A stretch of 55,196 bases of DNA from Arthrobacter sp. ISL-28 (GTDB lineage Bacteria > Actinomycetota > Actinomycetes > Actinomycetales > Micrococcaceae). Of this stretch, positions 25,700 through 33,992 are shown piece after piece. The position numbers and the translations under genes are program-made. Position 1 is the first letter of the stretch. The number at the start of each line of letters is the position of its first letter. Location of the stretch: the NCBI RefSeq assembly GCF_018613875.1, contig NZ_JAGGPJ010000046.1, positions 1 through 55,196 of the forward strand, written 5' to 3'. The notes under the pieces are model-generated. The model was given only the letters and a program-made list of their open reading frames with translations. It was not told where the DNA came from and did no database searches.

Positions 25700-26274
25700 A
25701 GGCGTCATCTGCGACGTCAAAGAAGAGCTCGGCGGCCTGGACGTGCTGGTGAACAACGCCGGAATCTCCGGATCCACTGCCCCTGTGGAGGACTTTCCTG
25801 CCGATGCGTGGGAGAGCGTGATCTCGGTGAACCTCAACGGCACTTTCAATGTCACCCAGCGGGCCATCCCGCTGCTGAAGGAATCCGCCGCGGGTTCCGT
25901 GATCGTGATGTCCTCCCTGGCCGGCCGCTTCGGGTATCCCAACAGGGCGGCCTACTCGACCACCAAGTGGGGGCTCGTTGGCTTCACCAAGAGGCTGGCG
26001 CTCGAGCTGGGACAGTACGGAATCACCGCAATCTCGATTCATCCCAGGGGCCGTGGACGGACCCCGCTTCCAAAGCGTAATCGCAGGCCGGGCGCAATTG
26101 TCCGGCCGCACACCAGAAGAAGAGCTGGAAGAAGCGCTGGCGATCCAGTCAGTAAAGAGGCTGGTCGATCCGGCAGACATAGCTGCCCTGGTGCTGTTCC
26201 TCACCGGACCCCACGGCCGGGCCATCTCTGGCCAAATGCCGCCTATCGACGGCGACTTCAAGGCCGCGCAGTAG
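25700..26274 (+). pseudogene. short-chain dehydrogenase, 5'-truncated and frameshifted
   Basis: The frame keeps the middle and end of a classical SDR: DVLVNNAGISG, the catalytic Ser (VIVMSSLAGRFG) and Y-x-x-x-K (AAYSTTKWGLVGF). The Rossmann start with TGxxxGIG is absent; the gene begins abruptly near 25700, just after the 24-base repeat. Around 26041-26050 an extra base shifts the frame, so the C-terminus (PGAVDGPRF to FLTGPHGRAISGQ) continues in another frame to the stop at 26274. Both lesions make it non-functional. Confidence 0.85.
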
Positions 26275-26295
26275 AACCGCCGGGCGAGTAGAACC

Positions 26296-26334
26296 ACGAA
26301 AAGGGACGCCAGCGCTGCTGGCCTCCCTTTTCGT
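26296..26334. terminator. bidirectional terminator between SDR remnant and gentisate operon
   Basis: ACGAAAAGGGA (26296-26306) pairs exactly with TCCCTTTTCGT (26324-26334), and the loop contains a second stem (GCCAGC/GCTGGC). The A- and T-rich arms suit termination in both directions between convergent units. Confidence 0.7.
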
Positions 26335-26351
26335 ACATAAATGGTGTCGAT

Positions 26352-27110
26352 TCAGATCCACGCCGGTGCTGGCGGCACCGGCGTGACGTGTTTGCCTTCA
26401 CGGCTGGCAGTGACACCTGCTGTTGCCCGACCGGTGGCCCAGCAGGCCATGTCGGCGAGAGGACCGGAAATCTCCAGCGGTGAAACAGCCGCTGTGTCGC
26501 CGAAAGCCTGCTCCTGTTGCCGGCTGGTGACCCTGCCCACCAGATTCTTGTCGGTGCCGCGGGCCGCCCAGGCTCCGGTGATGTCGTTGAGAAGGCGCTC
26601 CAGGATGGGCTCCGGGATGTCCGAGAATGTGGCGCCGTTGTCCAGGTCGACGGCGTGGACCCACACTTCGCGGGTGCGCATCCACACGGTTTCTTCGGCC
26701 GGAACGATGCGGCCTTGGGCGGTCTTGACCTTGTGCTGCCAGGCGTCGGCGGGCAGGTCGCGCCATTCAACGTTCAGGTGAACTGCTGAGTGGTCAAAGA
26801 GGTTGCGCAGGGCGATCGGGCTGAGCGTGGCGCCGAAACTGATCTCGTGGTTGCGGACTTCGGTGGAGGCATACATCGGCGTTTCCACCCCGGTAGCGGC
26901 CCACTCGACCAGCCGCGCTATGGCCCGCGCGTTGTAGCCGATGTGGGCCGCCACGTGGCGGCGGGTCCAGCCCGGCAGCAGCGAATCGCCGTCGAGCTCC
27001 GCGTCGGAAAGCTCATTGAGCTTGCGGGCGAAGAAGGCCGTGCCGCGGCGGGCCTGCAGCAGCCCTTCGAGCAGCTGCGGATCCGTCGTCAGATCGTGGC
27101 GGGCAACCAT
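26352..27110 (-). CDS. mycothiol-dependent maleylpyruvate isomerase
   Basis: This 252-residue protein matches the actinobacterial maleylpyruvate isomerase family: an N-terminal DinB-like four-helix part with the metal-binding pattern 'GWTRRHVAAHIGYNARAI' and a later 'EVWVHAVDLDNG' segment. It isomerises maleylpyruvate, the gentisate ring-cleavage product, to fumarylpyruvate using mycothiol. It is the third gene of the gentisate operon; its ATG overlaps the fumarylpyruvate hydrolase stop by one base. Confidence 0.9.
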   Translation of the reverse strand: MVARHDLTTDPQLLEGLLQARRGTAFFARKLNELSDAELDGDSLLPGWTRRHVAAHIGYNARAIARLVEWAATGVETPMYASTEVRNHEISFGATLSPIALRNLFDHSAVHLNVEWRDLPADAWQHKVKTAQGRIVPAEETVWMRTREVWVHAVDLDNGATFSDIPEPILERLLNDITGAWAARGTDKNLVGRVTSRQQEQAFGDTAAVSPLEISGPLADMACWATGRATAGVTASREGKHVTPVPPAPAWI

Positions 27111-27934
27111 CAGGCTTCCTTGGCCACGCGGTTCTTCAGCTGGCCCAGACCCTCAATCGAGGTGACCAGGACCTGGCCCTCCTGGAGGTAGCGCTTGGGG
27201 TCCTGGGCGTGGCCCACGCCGCCGGGGGTGCCGGTGGCAATCACGTCACCGGGATTCAGCGTGATGATCGTGGAGATGTAGGAGACCAGGTATTCCGGGG
27301 TGAAGACCAGGTCGCCGGTGGGGGTCTGCTGCTGGATCTCGCCGTCCACCGCCGAGGTCATCAGGGGACCGGCGGTGAATTCGTCCTTGGTGACCAGGGC
27401 CGGGCCGAACGGGGTGGACTTCTCCCAGGTCTTGCCCTGCAGCCACTGGATGGTGCGGAACTGGTAGTCGCGCATGCTGATGTCGTTCAGCACCGCGTAC
27501 CCGGCAATGTGGTCCGCGGCGTTGGCCTCGCTGATCCGCCGGCCGGTTTTGCCGATCACGACGGCGAGCTCGGCTTCCCAGTCGACGGCGTCCGATTCCT
27601 GTGGCAGGGCAAGGTCATCGTTGGGCCCGATCAGGCTTTCGGCGTATTTGGCGAACAGAGTGGGGTGCTCCGGTACTTCCCGGCCCATCTCCTTAATGTG
27701 GTTGCGGTAGTTGTGGCCTACGCAGATGATCTTCCCGGGGGAGGGGACGACGGCGGCGAGGTCGGCGCCGTCAAGCGCGTGGGTTGCGCCGTTGGCGGCT
27801 TTCGCGGTGGTTTCCCAGTTTTCGGTGCGGAGGAGTTCCCCGACGTCGGCGAAGCCGTTGATTTCGGTGAGGGTGCCGCCGTCCTGGCGGACAGCTTTGG
27901 TTCCTTCGGCGGTGCGGAGGGTGAGGAGTCTCAT
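27110..27934 (-). CDS. fumarylpyruvate hydrolase (FAH family)
   Basis: This 274-residue protein has the complete FAH domain: KIICVGHNYRNHIKEMG, the metal-binding 'DWEAELAVVIGKTGRRI', NDISMRDYQ, and 'LNPGDVIATGTPGGVG'. In gentisate pathways this enzyme cleaves fumarylpyruvate to fumarate and pyruvate. It overlaps the gentisate dioxygenase gene by four bases and the isomerase gene by one, so all three are translationally coupled. Confidence 0.9.
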   Translation of the reverse strand: MRLLTLRTAEGTKAVRQDGGTLTEINGFADVGELLRTENWETTAKAANGATHALDGADLAAVVPSPGKIICVGHNYRNHIKEMGREVPEHPTLFAKYAESLIGPNDDLALPQESDAVDWEAELAVVIGKTGRRISEANAADHIAGYAVLNDISMRDYQFRTIQWLQGKTWEKSTPFGPALVTKDEFTAGPLMTSAVDGEIQQQTPTGDLVFTPEYLVSYISTIITLNPGDVIATGTPGGVGHAQDPKRYLQEGQVLVTSIEGLGQLKNRVAKEA

Positions 27935-29061
27935 TTGGTGCGTCCTTCGGTGTAGGTGCGGTTGAAGTTCAGGCGTTCGAAGATGGGGGCGTCGCTAAAC
28001 CGGAACAGATCGAACTCGGTGTCCGCTTCCAGGGACCACTGGGTCCAGGAGGGGACGACGAACAGGTCGCCCTTGGCCAGGGCCTTGCTTTCGCCGTTCA
28101 GCCTCACGCTGCCGGTGCCTTCGAAGACCTGCCACACACTGGAGCCCACTTCGCGGAGTGGCTCGGTGGCGGCGCCGGCACGGAGGCGGTGGAACTCGGC
28201 CCGGATGGTGGGCATCACGTCCCCGCCGGTGGTGGGGTTCGAGAACCGGACGGCGGCATGGCCCTGGGACACGGTCGCCGGATGCCCCTCGTCCTCCAAA
28301 AGGAGCTGTTCGCGAAGTGCTGCGTCGGTGTGTTCCCACCGGTACGCAGCGATCGGGGAGTTCGTGGTGTCCTCCAGCCCGGACAACGGTCGCAGGCCAG
28401 GGTGTGCCCACAGCCGTTCCGAGCGGGAGATGGCCGGGGTGGCCTCGTCGGTAACGCGCTCGGTGCCGAACTCGAAGAACCCGGCGTCCGTATAGTGCGC
28501 GAACGGGATGTCCAGTCCGTCAATCCACGCCATTGGCTGGTCGGTGTCGTTGTGGTGGCCGTGGAAGTTCCAGCCGGGCGTGAGCAGGAAATCCCCGCGG
28601 CGCATCGCCACCGGATCCCCGTTCACCACCGTCCACACCCCCTCGCCCTCGACCACGAACCGGAATGCGTTCTGCGAATGCCGGTGCTCCGGGGCAGTCT
28701 CACGGGCGCCCAGGTACTGGATCGCGGCCCACAGCGTCGGCGTCGCATACGGCGTGCCGGCCAGGCCCGGGTTCGCCAAGGCAATCGCCCGGCGCTCCCC
28801 GCCCCGCCCGACCGGAACCAGATCCCCCGCGCGGGCTGCCAGCGGATACAGATCACTCCACCGCCAGACGTGCGGCACCGCCTTGGGGGAGGGGACCATG
28901 GGCATCAGGTCGGCAATCTCCGTCCACAACGGGGTCAGGTTTTCCTTGTCGAAGTCGCGGTAAAGCTGTTCAAGCTGGGCGGCCTCTTCCGGTGTTGGCT
29001 CCGGAAGAGACTGGTCTGCGGCGACAGACTGGTGCGTGTGGTTTTCAGCGCTGATGGACAC
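27931..29061 (-). CDS. gentisate 1,2-dioxygenase
   Basis: This 376-residue double-cupin protein starts at a GTG (MSISAENHTH) preceded by AAGGAGAAGG; the longer open frame upstream would cover the operator. The first cupin has the iron-binding 'PEHRHSQNAFRFVVEG' and 'TPGWNFHGH', and the second cupin ends with 'FVVPSWTQWSLEA'. It opens the ring of gentisate to maleylpyruvate with iron(II) and oxygen. It is the first gene of the operon, facing the IclR gene's 3' end, with the inverted repeat at 29140-29156 about 80 bases upstream. Confidence 0.92.
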   Translation of the reverse strand: MSISAENHTHQSVAADQSLPEPTPEEAAQLEQLYRDFDKENLTPLWTEIADLMPMVPSPKAVPHVWRWSDLYPLAARAGDLVPVGRGGERRAIALANPGLAGTPYATPTLWAAIQYLGARETAPEHRHSQNAFRFVVEGEGVWTVVNGDPVAMRRGDFLLTPGWNFHGHHNDTDQPMAWIDGLDIPFAHYTDAGFFEFGTERVTDEATPAISRSERLWAHPGLRPLSGLEDTTNSPIAAYRWEHTDAALREQLLLEDEGHPATVSQGHAAVRFSNPTTGGDVMPTIRAEFHRLRAGAATEPLREVGSSVWQVFEGTGSVRLNGESKALAKGDLFVVPSWTQWSLEADTEFDLFRFSDAPIFERLNFNRTYTEGRTK

Positions 29062-29139
29062 GGTTGCCTTCTCCTTGCATGCGGACTGATTGCGGCGTGG
29101 ATTCGACACTAAGGAGAAAAGTCCGCTGGGCCACAGAAC

Positions 29140-29156
29140 ATTCTGCTGTCCAGAAT
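29140..29156. promoter_or_regulatory. IclR operator candidate upstream of the gentisate operon
   Basis: ATTCTG-CTGTC-CAGAAT is a perfect inverted repeat with six-base arms and a five-base spacer. The same arms and spacing occur at 29972-29988 on the other side of the IclR gene, so both are probably bound by that regulator. Confidence 0.7.
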
Positions 29157-29173
29157 AAGGCGGCAAGATACTG

Positions 29174-29980
29174 TCAGGCGCGGGCGGCAGGGTCCACCGG
29201 GTTGGCTGCGATGTCGATCTCAAGCTGGCGCCGGGTTTCCATCATCACCGCAACGAGTCCGGCGTCGAACAGCTTCCGGAACCGGGCTACCGGGGTGGCG
29301 ACGCTGAGAGCTCCCACCACGTCGCCGTGGCCGTTGTGGATGGCAATCCCGAAGGCGCTGATCCCCTCCTCGGTGCCTTCAAAGTTGGCGGCGAAGCCGT
29401 TGGTCCGGATGGTTTCCAGCTCACGCAGGAAGCCGGGATACTCGTCGTCCGGAATGTTGTCGCCACCGATTCCCGCGTTTGGACTGCGGAAGAGCTGCTC
29501 CAGCATCGAGGGCTCCAGTTCTGCGAGCATGGCCTTGCCACCGGAGGCCTTGTTGGCCGGCATGACGGTACCCTGCCGGTCACCCACGCGCAGCGCGTTG
29601 GTGCCCTCCACGGTGTCGAGGAACCTGACCTTGGTACCCACCCTGATCATCAGATTTACGGTTTCGCTGGTGCGTGAACTCAGGAGTTCCATATGGGGCC
29701 GCGAGATCTCAAGCAGCGGCCGCGTCCAGCTCACGCCCGCGGGGCCTGCGCCCATGGCCGGGCCGGGGACGTAGCGGCGCGACTCATCCTGGACGGCGAA
29801 CCCGCGGTACACCAGCATTGCCAGCAGCCGGTGAGCTGTGGACGGTGCCACGCCCAGCTCCTGTGCCGCATCCTTGAGCCGGAGGCTGCCCACGTCCCGC
29901 AGGAGTTGAAGGAGCTGCAGGGCGTTGTCCACCGCCTCGATGGGGTACGTGGGCATCCGCCGGGCGGGAAGATTCTGCAT
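29174..29980 (-). CDS. IclR-family regulator of the gentisate/3-hydroxybenzoate genes
   Basis: This 268-residue protein has an N-terminal winged helix (AVDNALQLLQLLRDVGSLRL, then AAQELGVAPSTAHRLLAMLVYRGF) and an IclR effector domain (ETVNLMIRVGTKVRFLDTVEG, later ASGGKAMLAEL). IclR proteins of aromatic pathways respond to a pathway intermediate such as gentisate or 3-hydroxybenzoate. The gene lies between the dioxygenase operon (same strand, downstream) and the transporter/hydroxylase operon (divergent), with matching operators on both sides. The second operator covers its own start codon, which points to autoregulation. Confidence 0.9.
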   Translation of the reverse strand: MQNLPARRMPTYPIEAVDNALQLLQLLRDVGSLRLKDAAQELGVAPSTAHRLLAMLVYRGFAVQDESRRYVPGPAMGAGPAGVSWTRPLLEISRPHMELLSSRTSETVNLMIRVGTKVRFLDTVEGTNALRVGDRQGTVMPANKASGGKAMLAELEPSMLEQLFRSPNAGIGGDNIPDDEYPGFLRELETIRTNGFAANFEGTEEGISAFGIAIHNGHGDVVGALSVATPVARFRKLFDAGLVAVMMETRRQLEIDIAANPVDPAARA

Positions 29981-29988
29981 GACAGAAT
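29972..29988. promoter_or_regulatory. IclR operator candidate over the IclR start codon
   Basis: ATTCTG-CATGA-CAGAAT is a perfect inverted repeat with the same arms as 29140-29156. It spans the ATG of the IclR gene and lies 40 bases before the divergent transporter gene, so it can affect both. Confidence 0.7.
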
Positions 29989-30028
29989 GTTATAGGCGGC
30001 GGGACTCAGCGGCCAGCACAGTAGTGGG

Positions 30029-31342
30029 ATGAATCACAAACTTTCCGCTGCAGTGCAGCAGCGCCCAAGTGCGGGTTCCGATCCCGCAGGATCCGGGCCC
30101 GCAAGTGGCCCGGCCGGATTTCCCAGGCGTTCCGCGATGGCTGTCCTGGTCTGCTGGCTGCTGGTCGTCTTCGACGGGTATGACCTGATCGTTTACGGAA
30201 CGGTGCAGGCCTCGCTGATCAATGACACAGGTTGGGGCCTCACCAAGGCCACTGCCGGCACGGTCGGCTCCATGGCCTTCGTCGGCATGATGATCGGCGC
30301 GATTTTTGCCGGCCGCATGTCCGACAGCTGGGGCCGCCGGCGGACCATCATCGGGTGCGCCGTGCTGTTTTCCGTGTTCACCATCCTTTGTGCCTTCGCC
30401 CCGAACGCCGCCGTATTCGGCGGACTGCGGCTCCTGGCTGGCATCGGGCTTGGTGGCCTCGTGCCTTCCGCGAACGCACTGGTGGCAGAGCTGGTTCCCG
30501 CCCGGTGGCGGTCCACCATTGCCACGCTCATGATGTCCGGCGTTCCCATCGGCGGCTCCATCGCAGCGCTGGTCGGTATTCCGCTCATTCCCGCCTTCGG
30601 CTGGCCCATCATGTTCCTCGTGGCAGTCCTCGCCCTCGTGGTGGTCATCCCGCTGGGACTGCGGTACCTGCCGGAGACGCTGGCGTCCGAACGGGATGGC
30701 GACGCCGCCAGGGGTGCCAATGACCCGGCGGGCTTTGGTTCCCTGCTCCGGGCCCCGTTCATGGGGATGAGCGTGCTGTACGCCATCGCCACACTGGTGA
30801 CGCTGTTCGCCTGGTACGGACTGGGAACCTGGTTGCCCAACCTCATGCAGCTAGCCGGATACAACCTCGGGTCCGCCCTGACGTTTGCCCTGGCACTCAA
30901 TCTCGGAGCGGTGGCCGGCTCCGTCATCACCGCCTGGGCTGGCACGCGGTTCGGCCCCATCCCAACGGCGATCGCAGCGGCCGCCGTCGCCGCCGCCGGG
31001 CTCCTGGTCCTGGTCACGGGGCCGCCGGTCGCCGTCGTGTATCTCATGCTGGTGCTCGCCGGCGTGGGCACGCACGGCACCCAGTGCCTCATCATCGCGG
31101 CGGTCGCCAGCCACTATCCGGCGCACCTGCGCGGTACGGCCCTCGGCTGGGCCCTCGGCGTCGGTCGGATCGGCGCCGTTGCGGCGCCACAGGTGGGCGG
31201 GCTGCTGCTCGCCTCCGGCCTGGGCGTCAATTCAAACTTCCTGGCATTCGCCGGATCCGCCGCCGTAGCAGCCGTGCTGCTCGGATTCATCGGCACCAAA
31301 ATCACATCGTCCTCAAAAGCAGTAGGAGCTTCAAATGTCTAA
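30029..31342 (+). CDS. MFS aromatic acid:proton symporter (AAHS family)
   Basis: This 437-residue protein has twelve hydrophobic segments and the signature of the aromatic acid:H+ symporter family: 'VVFDGYDLIVYGTV' in segment 1 and 'GRMSDSWGRRRTII' in the loop after segment 2. PcaK, BenK and GenK belong here. With a 3-hydroxybenzoate hydroxylase gene directly downstream (eight-base overlap), the likely cargo is 3-hydroxybenzoate or gentisate. The first 36 residues are polar and poorly conserved, so a later start is possible. Confidence 0.88.
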   Translation: MNHKLSAAVQQRPSAGSDPAGSGPASGPAGFPRRSAMAVLVCWLLVVFDGYDLIVYGTVQASLINDTGWGLTKATAGTVGSMAFVGMMIGAIFAGRMSDSWGRRRTIIGCAVLFSVFTILCAFAPNAAVFGGLRLLAGIGLGGLVPSANALVAELVPARWRSTIATLMMSGVPIGGSIAALVGIPLIPAFGWPIMFLVAVLALVVVIPLGLRYLPETLASERDGDAARGANDPAGFGSLLRAPFMGMSVLYAIATLVTLFAWYGLGTWLPNLMQLAGYNLGSALTFALALNLGAVAGSVITAWAGTRFGPIPTAIAAAAVAAAGLLVLVTGPPVAVVYLMLVLAGVGTHGTQCLIIAAVASHYPAHLRGTALGWALGVGRIGAVAAPQVGGLLLASGLGVNSNFLAFAGSAAVAAVLLGFIGTKITSSSKAVGASNV

Positions 31343-32588
31343 CGTCAACGCGTCCACCGATGTCCTGGTAGTGGGCGGCGGCATGGCCGGACTCGCCGGA
31401 GCCCTCGCCCTGAAGGAGAACGGTGCCGACGTCACCCTGGTGGAAGTGGCGCCGGCCTTCGGTGAAGTGGGCGCAGGGCTGCAGATGGCACCGAACGCAT
31501 CCCGCGTGCTCAAGCGCTGGGGCCTGCTGGAGAAGGCCCTGGAAATCGGCGTGCAACCCAAGCGCCTGGTCTTCCGCGACGCCGTCACCGGCGAGGAGCT
31601 GACCCGCCAGACCCTCGGAGGCGAGTTCGAAGAACGCTACGGCGCGCCATACGTGGTGATTCACCGCAGCGATCTGCACCGCATCCTCCTCGAAGCCTGC
31701 CAGGAAGCCGGAGTCACGCTTGTAAACGACGTCCTCGTCCAGAAGGTGGAGACCGACGGCGGCAAGGCCCGGGCCTACACGGCCGCCGGTACAGTGTACG
31801 AGGCTGACGCGGTCCTGGCAGCGGACGGTCTGAAGTCCACCTTGAGGGGCAGCGTGGCAGATGATGGACCGGTGTCGTCGGCTTATGTTGCCTACCGCGG
31901 GACCGTGTCGATCACCCCGGAGACCCCTGCAACGGACCTCGAAGACGTGATTGTCTACCTTGGGCCGAACTGCCACCTGGTGCAGTACCCGCTGCGCAAG
32001 GGCAAACTGCTCAACACCGTGGCCGTGTTCAAGTCTGCCTCGTTTGAACGGGGCGAAGAGCAGTACGGCGGCGTTGATGAGCTTGAGGCGGCCTATGCGG
32101 ATTGCGTCCCGGCCGTCCAGGACGCCCTGAAGAACCTGGCCACCGGCATCCGCTGGCCCATGTACGACAGGGATCCGATCGAAAACTGGGTTGCCGGCCG
32201 CATGGCGCTGATCGGGGACGCCGCGCATCCAATGCTCCAGTACCTGGCCCAGGGCGCATGCCAGGCGCTGGAGGATGCAGCCGTCCTGCAGGACGCCACC
32301 CGCGGGCGCGTCTTCACGGAGGACGGCATCGACGCCGGCGCCTGGGAAGATGCCTTCCGCGACTTCAACGAAGCCCGCGCAGCCCGGACCGCCCGGGTCC
32401 AGCGGGCGGCACGGATCTGGGGCGAGTCATGGCACGTCGATGGCGTTGCGCGGGTGCTGCGGAACATGCTGTTCAAGAGCCGCGGGGACAACAACTTCCA
32501 GTACAACGACTGGCTGTACGGGCGCGACGAGCCCGGTGTTCCCGCTGAAGTAAGGGCCTCGAAGGTCACGGAGACCACTATGGCCTAA
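31335..32588 (+). CDS. 3-hydroxybenzoate 6-hydroxylase (FAD monooxygenase)
   Basis: This 417-residue flavoprotein has the three class A monooxygenase motifs: the FAD-binding 'VLVVGGGMAGLAGALAL' at the N-terminus, the 'DG' motif (AVLAADGLKSTLR, near residue 170) and 'MALIGDAAHPM' near residue 292. It is most like 3-hydroxybenzoate 6-hydroxylases, which form gentisate with NADH and oxygen. A salicylate 5- or 1-hydroxylating relative is the main alternative. Gene order with an aromatic acid transporter and the divergent gentisate dioxygenase operon favours the first. Confidence 0.85.
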   Translation: MSNVNASTDVLVVGGGMAGLAGALALKENGADVTLVEVAPAFGEVGAGLQMAPNASRVLKRWGLLEKALEIGVQPKRLVFRDAVTGEELTRQTLGGEFEERYGAPYVVIHRSDLHRILLEACQEAGVTLVNDVLVQKVETDGGKARAYTAAGTVYEADAVLAADGLKSTLRGSVADDGPVSSAYVAYRGTVSITPETPATDLEDVIVYLGPNCHLVQYPLRKGKLLNTVAVFKSASFERGEEQYGGVDELEAAYADCVPAVQDALKNLATGIRWPMYDRDPIENWVAGRMALIGDAAHPMLQYLAQGACQALEDAAVLQDATRGRVFTEDGIDAGAWEDAFRDFNEARAARTARVQRAARIWGESWHVDGVARVLRNMLFKSRGDNNFQYNDWLYGRDEPGVPAEVRASKVTETTMA

Positions 32589-32601
32589 GCGTAAGCGCTC
32601 T

Positions 32602-32649
32602 CAAGACTCTGGGAGGCGGATCCAACAAGGTCCGCCTCCCGGAGTCTTG
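32602..32649 (+). terminator. long hairpin after the hydroxylase gene
   Basis: CAAGACTC-x-GGGAGGCGGA (32602-32620) pairs with TCCGCCTCCC-x-GAGTCTTG (32631-32649), an 18-pair stem with one internal mismatch, starting 13 bases after the stop. No T-run follows, so it may act as an RNA-stabilising hairpin or a rho-assisted terminator. Confidence 0.55.
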
Positions 32650-33188
32650 GGGTCTCTGCGCGGGCTGGTTCGGCCTTCGTCGCAGAGCAGGTGGTACCAG
32701 CTGTCGGCGAACTTCGAGGGCGTGCTCGCGATTCGGTTCTAACTTCCGGCGCGTCCAAAGCGTAGCGACGTAGTCGAGCTGGGTGAAGGCGAGGGTTCTG
32801 CGGATGTGGTGCGTCTCCTCGGGGAAGCGGCCGCCAGTTTCATTCTTCGCACCATGTCGGAGATGACCTCCTCATGCCACTACCGAGGGCAACCGCTACC
32901 GCCCGCATACCCATTCCGTACCAGTGGAGCCGGGGAAAATAGGGGAATATGTGCTCAGACCAAACGACGAGCTCACCATCGACAACACACCCCGGCGGGA
33001 TTTGTTCGACCGCGGCCGCCAAAACGTCGGGGAAGTACCTGTTCTGTTGGGCCCAAAGGGGCTGTCGCGCACATCGCATTTCTATCCTGCGACATCTGTC
33101 TGGAACAGCAGCTATCGGTGTGTCGGGCACGTCCTTCACGTCGCGAGCTCTAGCATCCTTGGGATGAGGTGCAGGGGGTGAAAGTGCC
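32650..33188. other. no recognisable gene
   Basis: About 540 bases with short frames only. I found no motif, repeat or ribosome-binding site worth reporting. Confidence 0.55.
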
Positions 33189-33600
33189 ATGGCGACCTTC
33201 AGGTCTTTCCCGGTGAGGCTGCCTTCGGACTTTCGCTACTGGACGGTGCTCGATCCGGCGTATCGGGTAGTGGTGGAGGCGGATGACTTCCTGCTGCACC
33301 ACCGGTTTGGCCGGGACGGTGCGGAGTCCACCAGCCAGTCCTATGCCGCGTCGTTGGCACTGTTCTTTGACTGGGCTGCATCGATCCGTAAGCCGTGGCG
33401 GGAGAGCGCCCCTTATCTAGGTCGGTTCGTCTACTGGCTTCAGCACTATCGCCCGGACCAGGTGGCTGCTCGTCGCACCACAGACCGGTTCATCCGCACA
33501 TGCTGCGGCACAGCTTGGTCCACCGCGATGACCTGTGCTCCCGCGGGCCAATATTGTGGCGAAGCAGCCCGTCCGAGGGCTTAGATCCCGACTGTCACGA
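33189..33600 (+). pseudogene. tyrosine recombinase, internally deleted
   Basis: From 33189 a frame encodes the N-terminal (SAM-like, DNA-binding) part of an actinobacterial integrase: 'RYWTVLDPAYRVVVEADDFL', 'ESTSQSYAASLALFFDWAAS', 'YLGRFVYWLQHY'. At about 33485, in another frame, the catalytic 'HPHMLRHS' box appears. The central catalytic region with the first Arg and the terminal Tyr region are missing, so the protein is dead. It marks this debris zone as a former integration site. Confidence 0.7.
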
Positions 33601-33944
33601 CACCGCCGCACAGATGTCGAACTGCTGCCCCTTGTTCACCACGGTGCTGACCAGCGTGAGGTACGCCGCCTTTCTGCCGTGTTACTGCTTCATGGGCCCG
33701 TCTGTCCGGGACGACATGATGGGGCAGGTTCCGGGGGAGTGGCGCTCCGCTGAGCGGTCGTCTTCTTCGTACCGTTCATTTCGCTTGGGTGGGATGGCTA
33801 CATGACATAGCCGCTGAAATGTTCGGGGTTCATCCGATTGATCTTGCGATCGATTTGGGCCAGAACTGTCGCGCCCGCGTAGTGGGCGGAGCTGGAATCT
33901 CTTTGACCTTTTCTCGGCCTGACTGTGGTCGTTGGGACGTGGGT
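33601..33944. other. debris, nothing recognised
   Basis: Between the integrase fragment and the terminator I see only short frames without family resemblance. Confidence 0.5.
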
Positions 33945-33991
33945 GAAGAGCCGACGGCGGGGGAGGTCCGCCGCCGTCGGCTCTTCTTTTT
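33945..33991 (+). terminator. strong terminator at the 3' end of the MHS transporter gene
   Basis: GAAGAGCCGACGGCGG (33945-33960) pairs perfectly over 16 bases with 33971-33986, followed by a T-run on the plus strand. It lies directly beyond the stop of the minus-strand transporter gene and would stop plus-strand transcripts from entering it. It probably also ends the minus-strand message. Confidence 0.75.
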
Positions 33992-33992
33992 G

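Noticed and set aside
29062..29223. 54-residue extension of gentisate dioxygenase
   Set aside because: It would read through the inverted repeat at 29140-29156 and lacks cupin features; the GTG at 29061 has AAGGAGAAGG.
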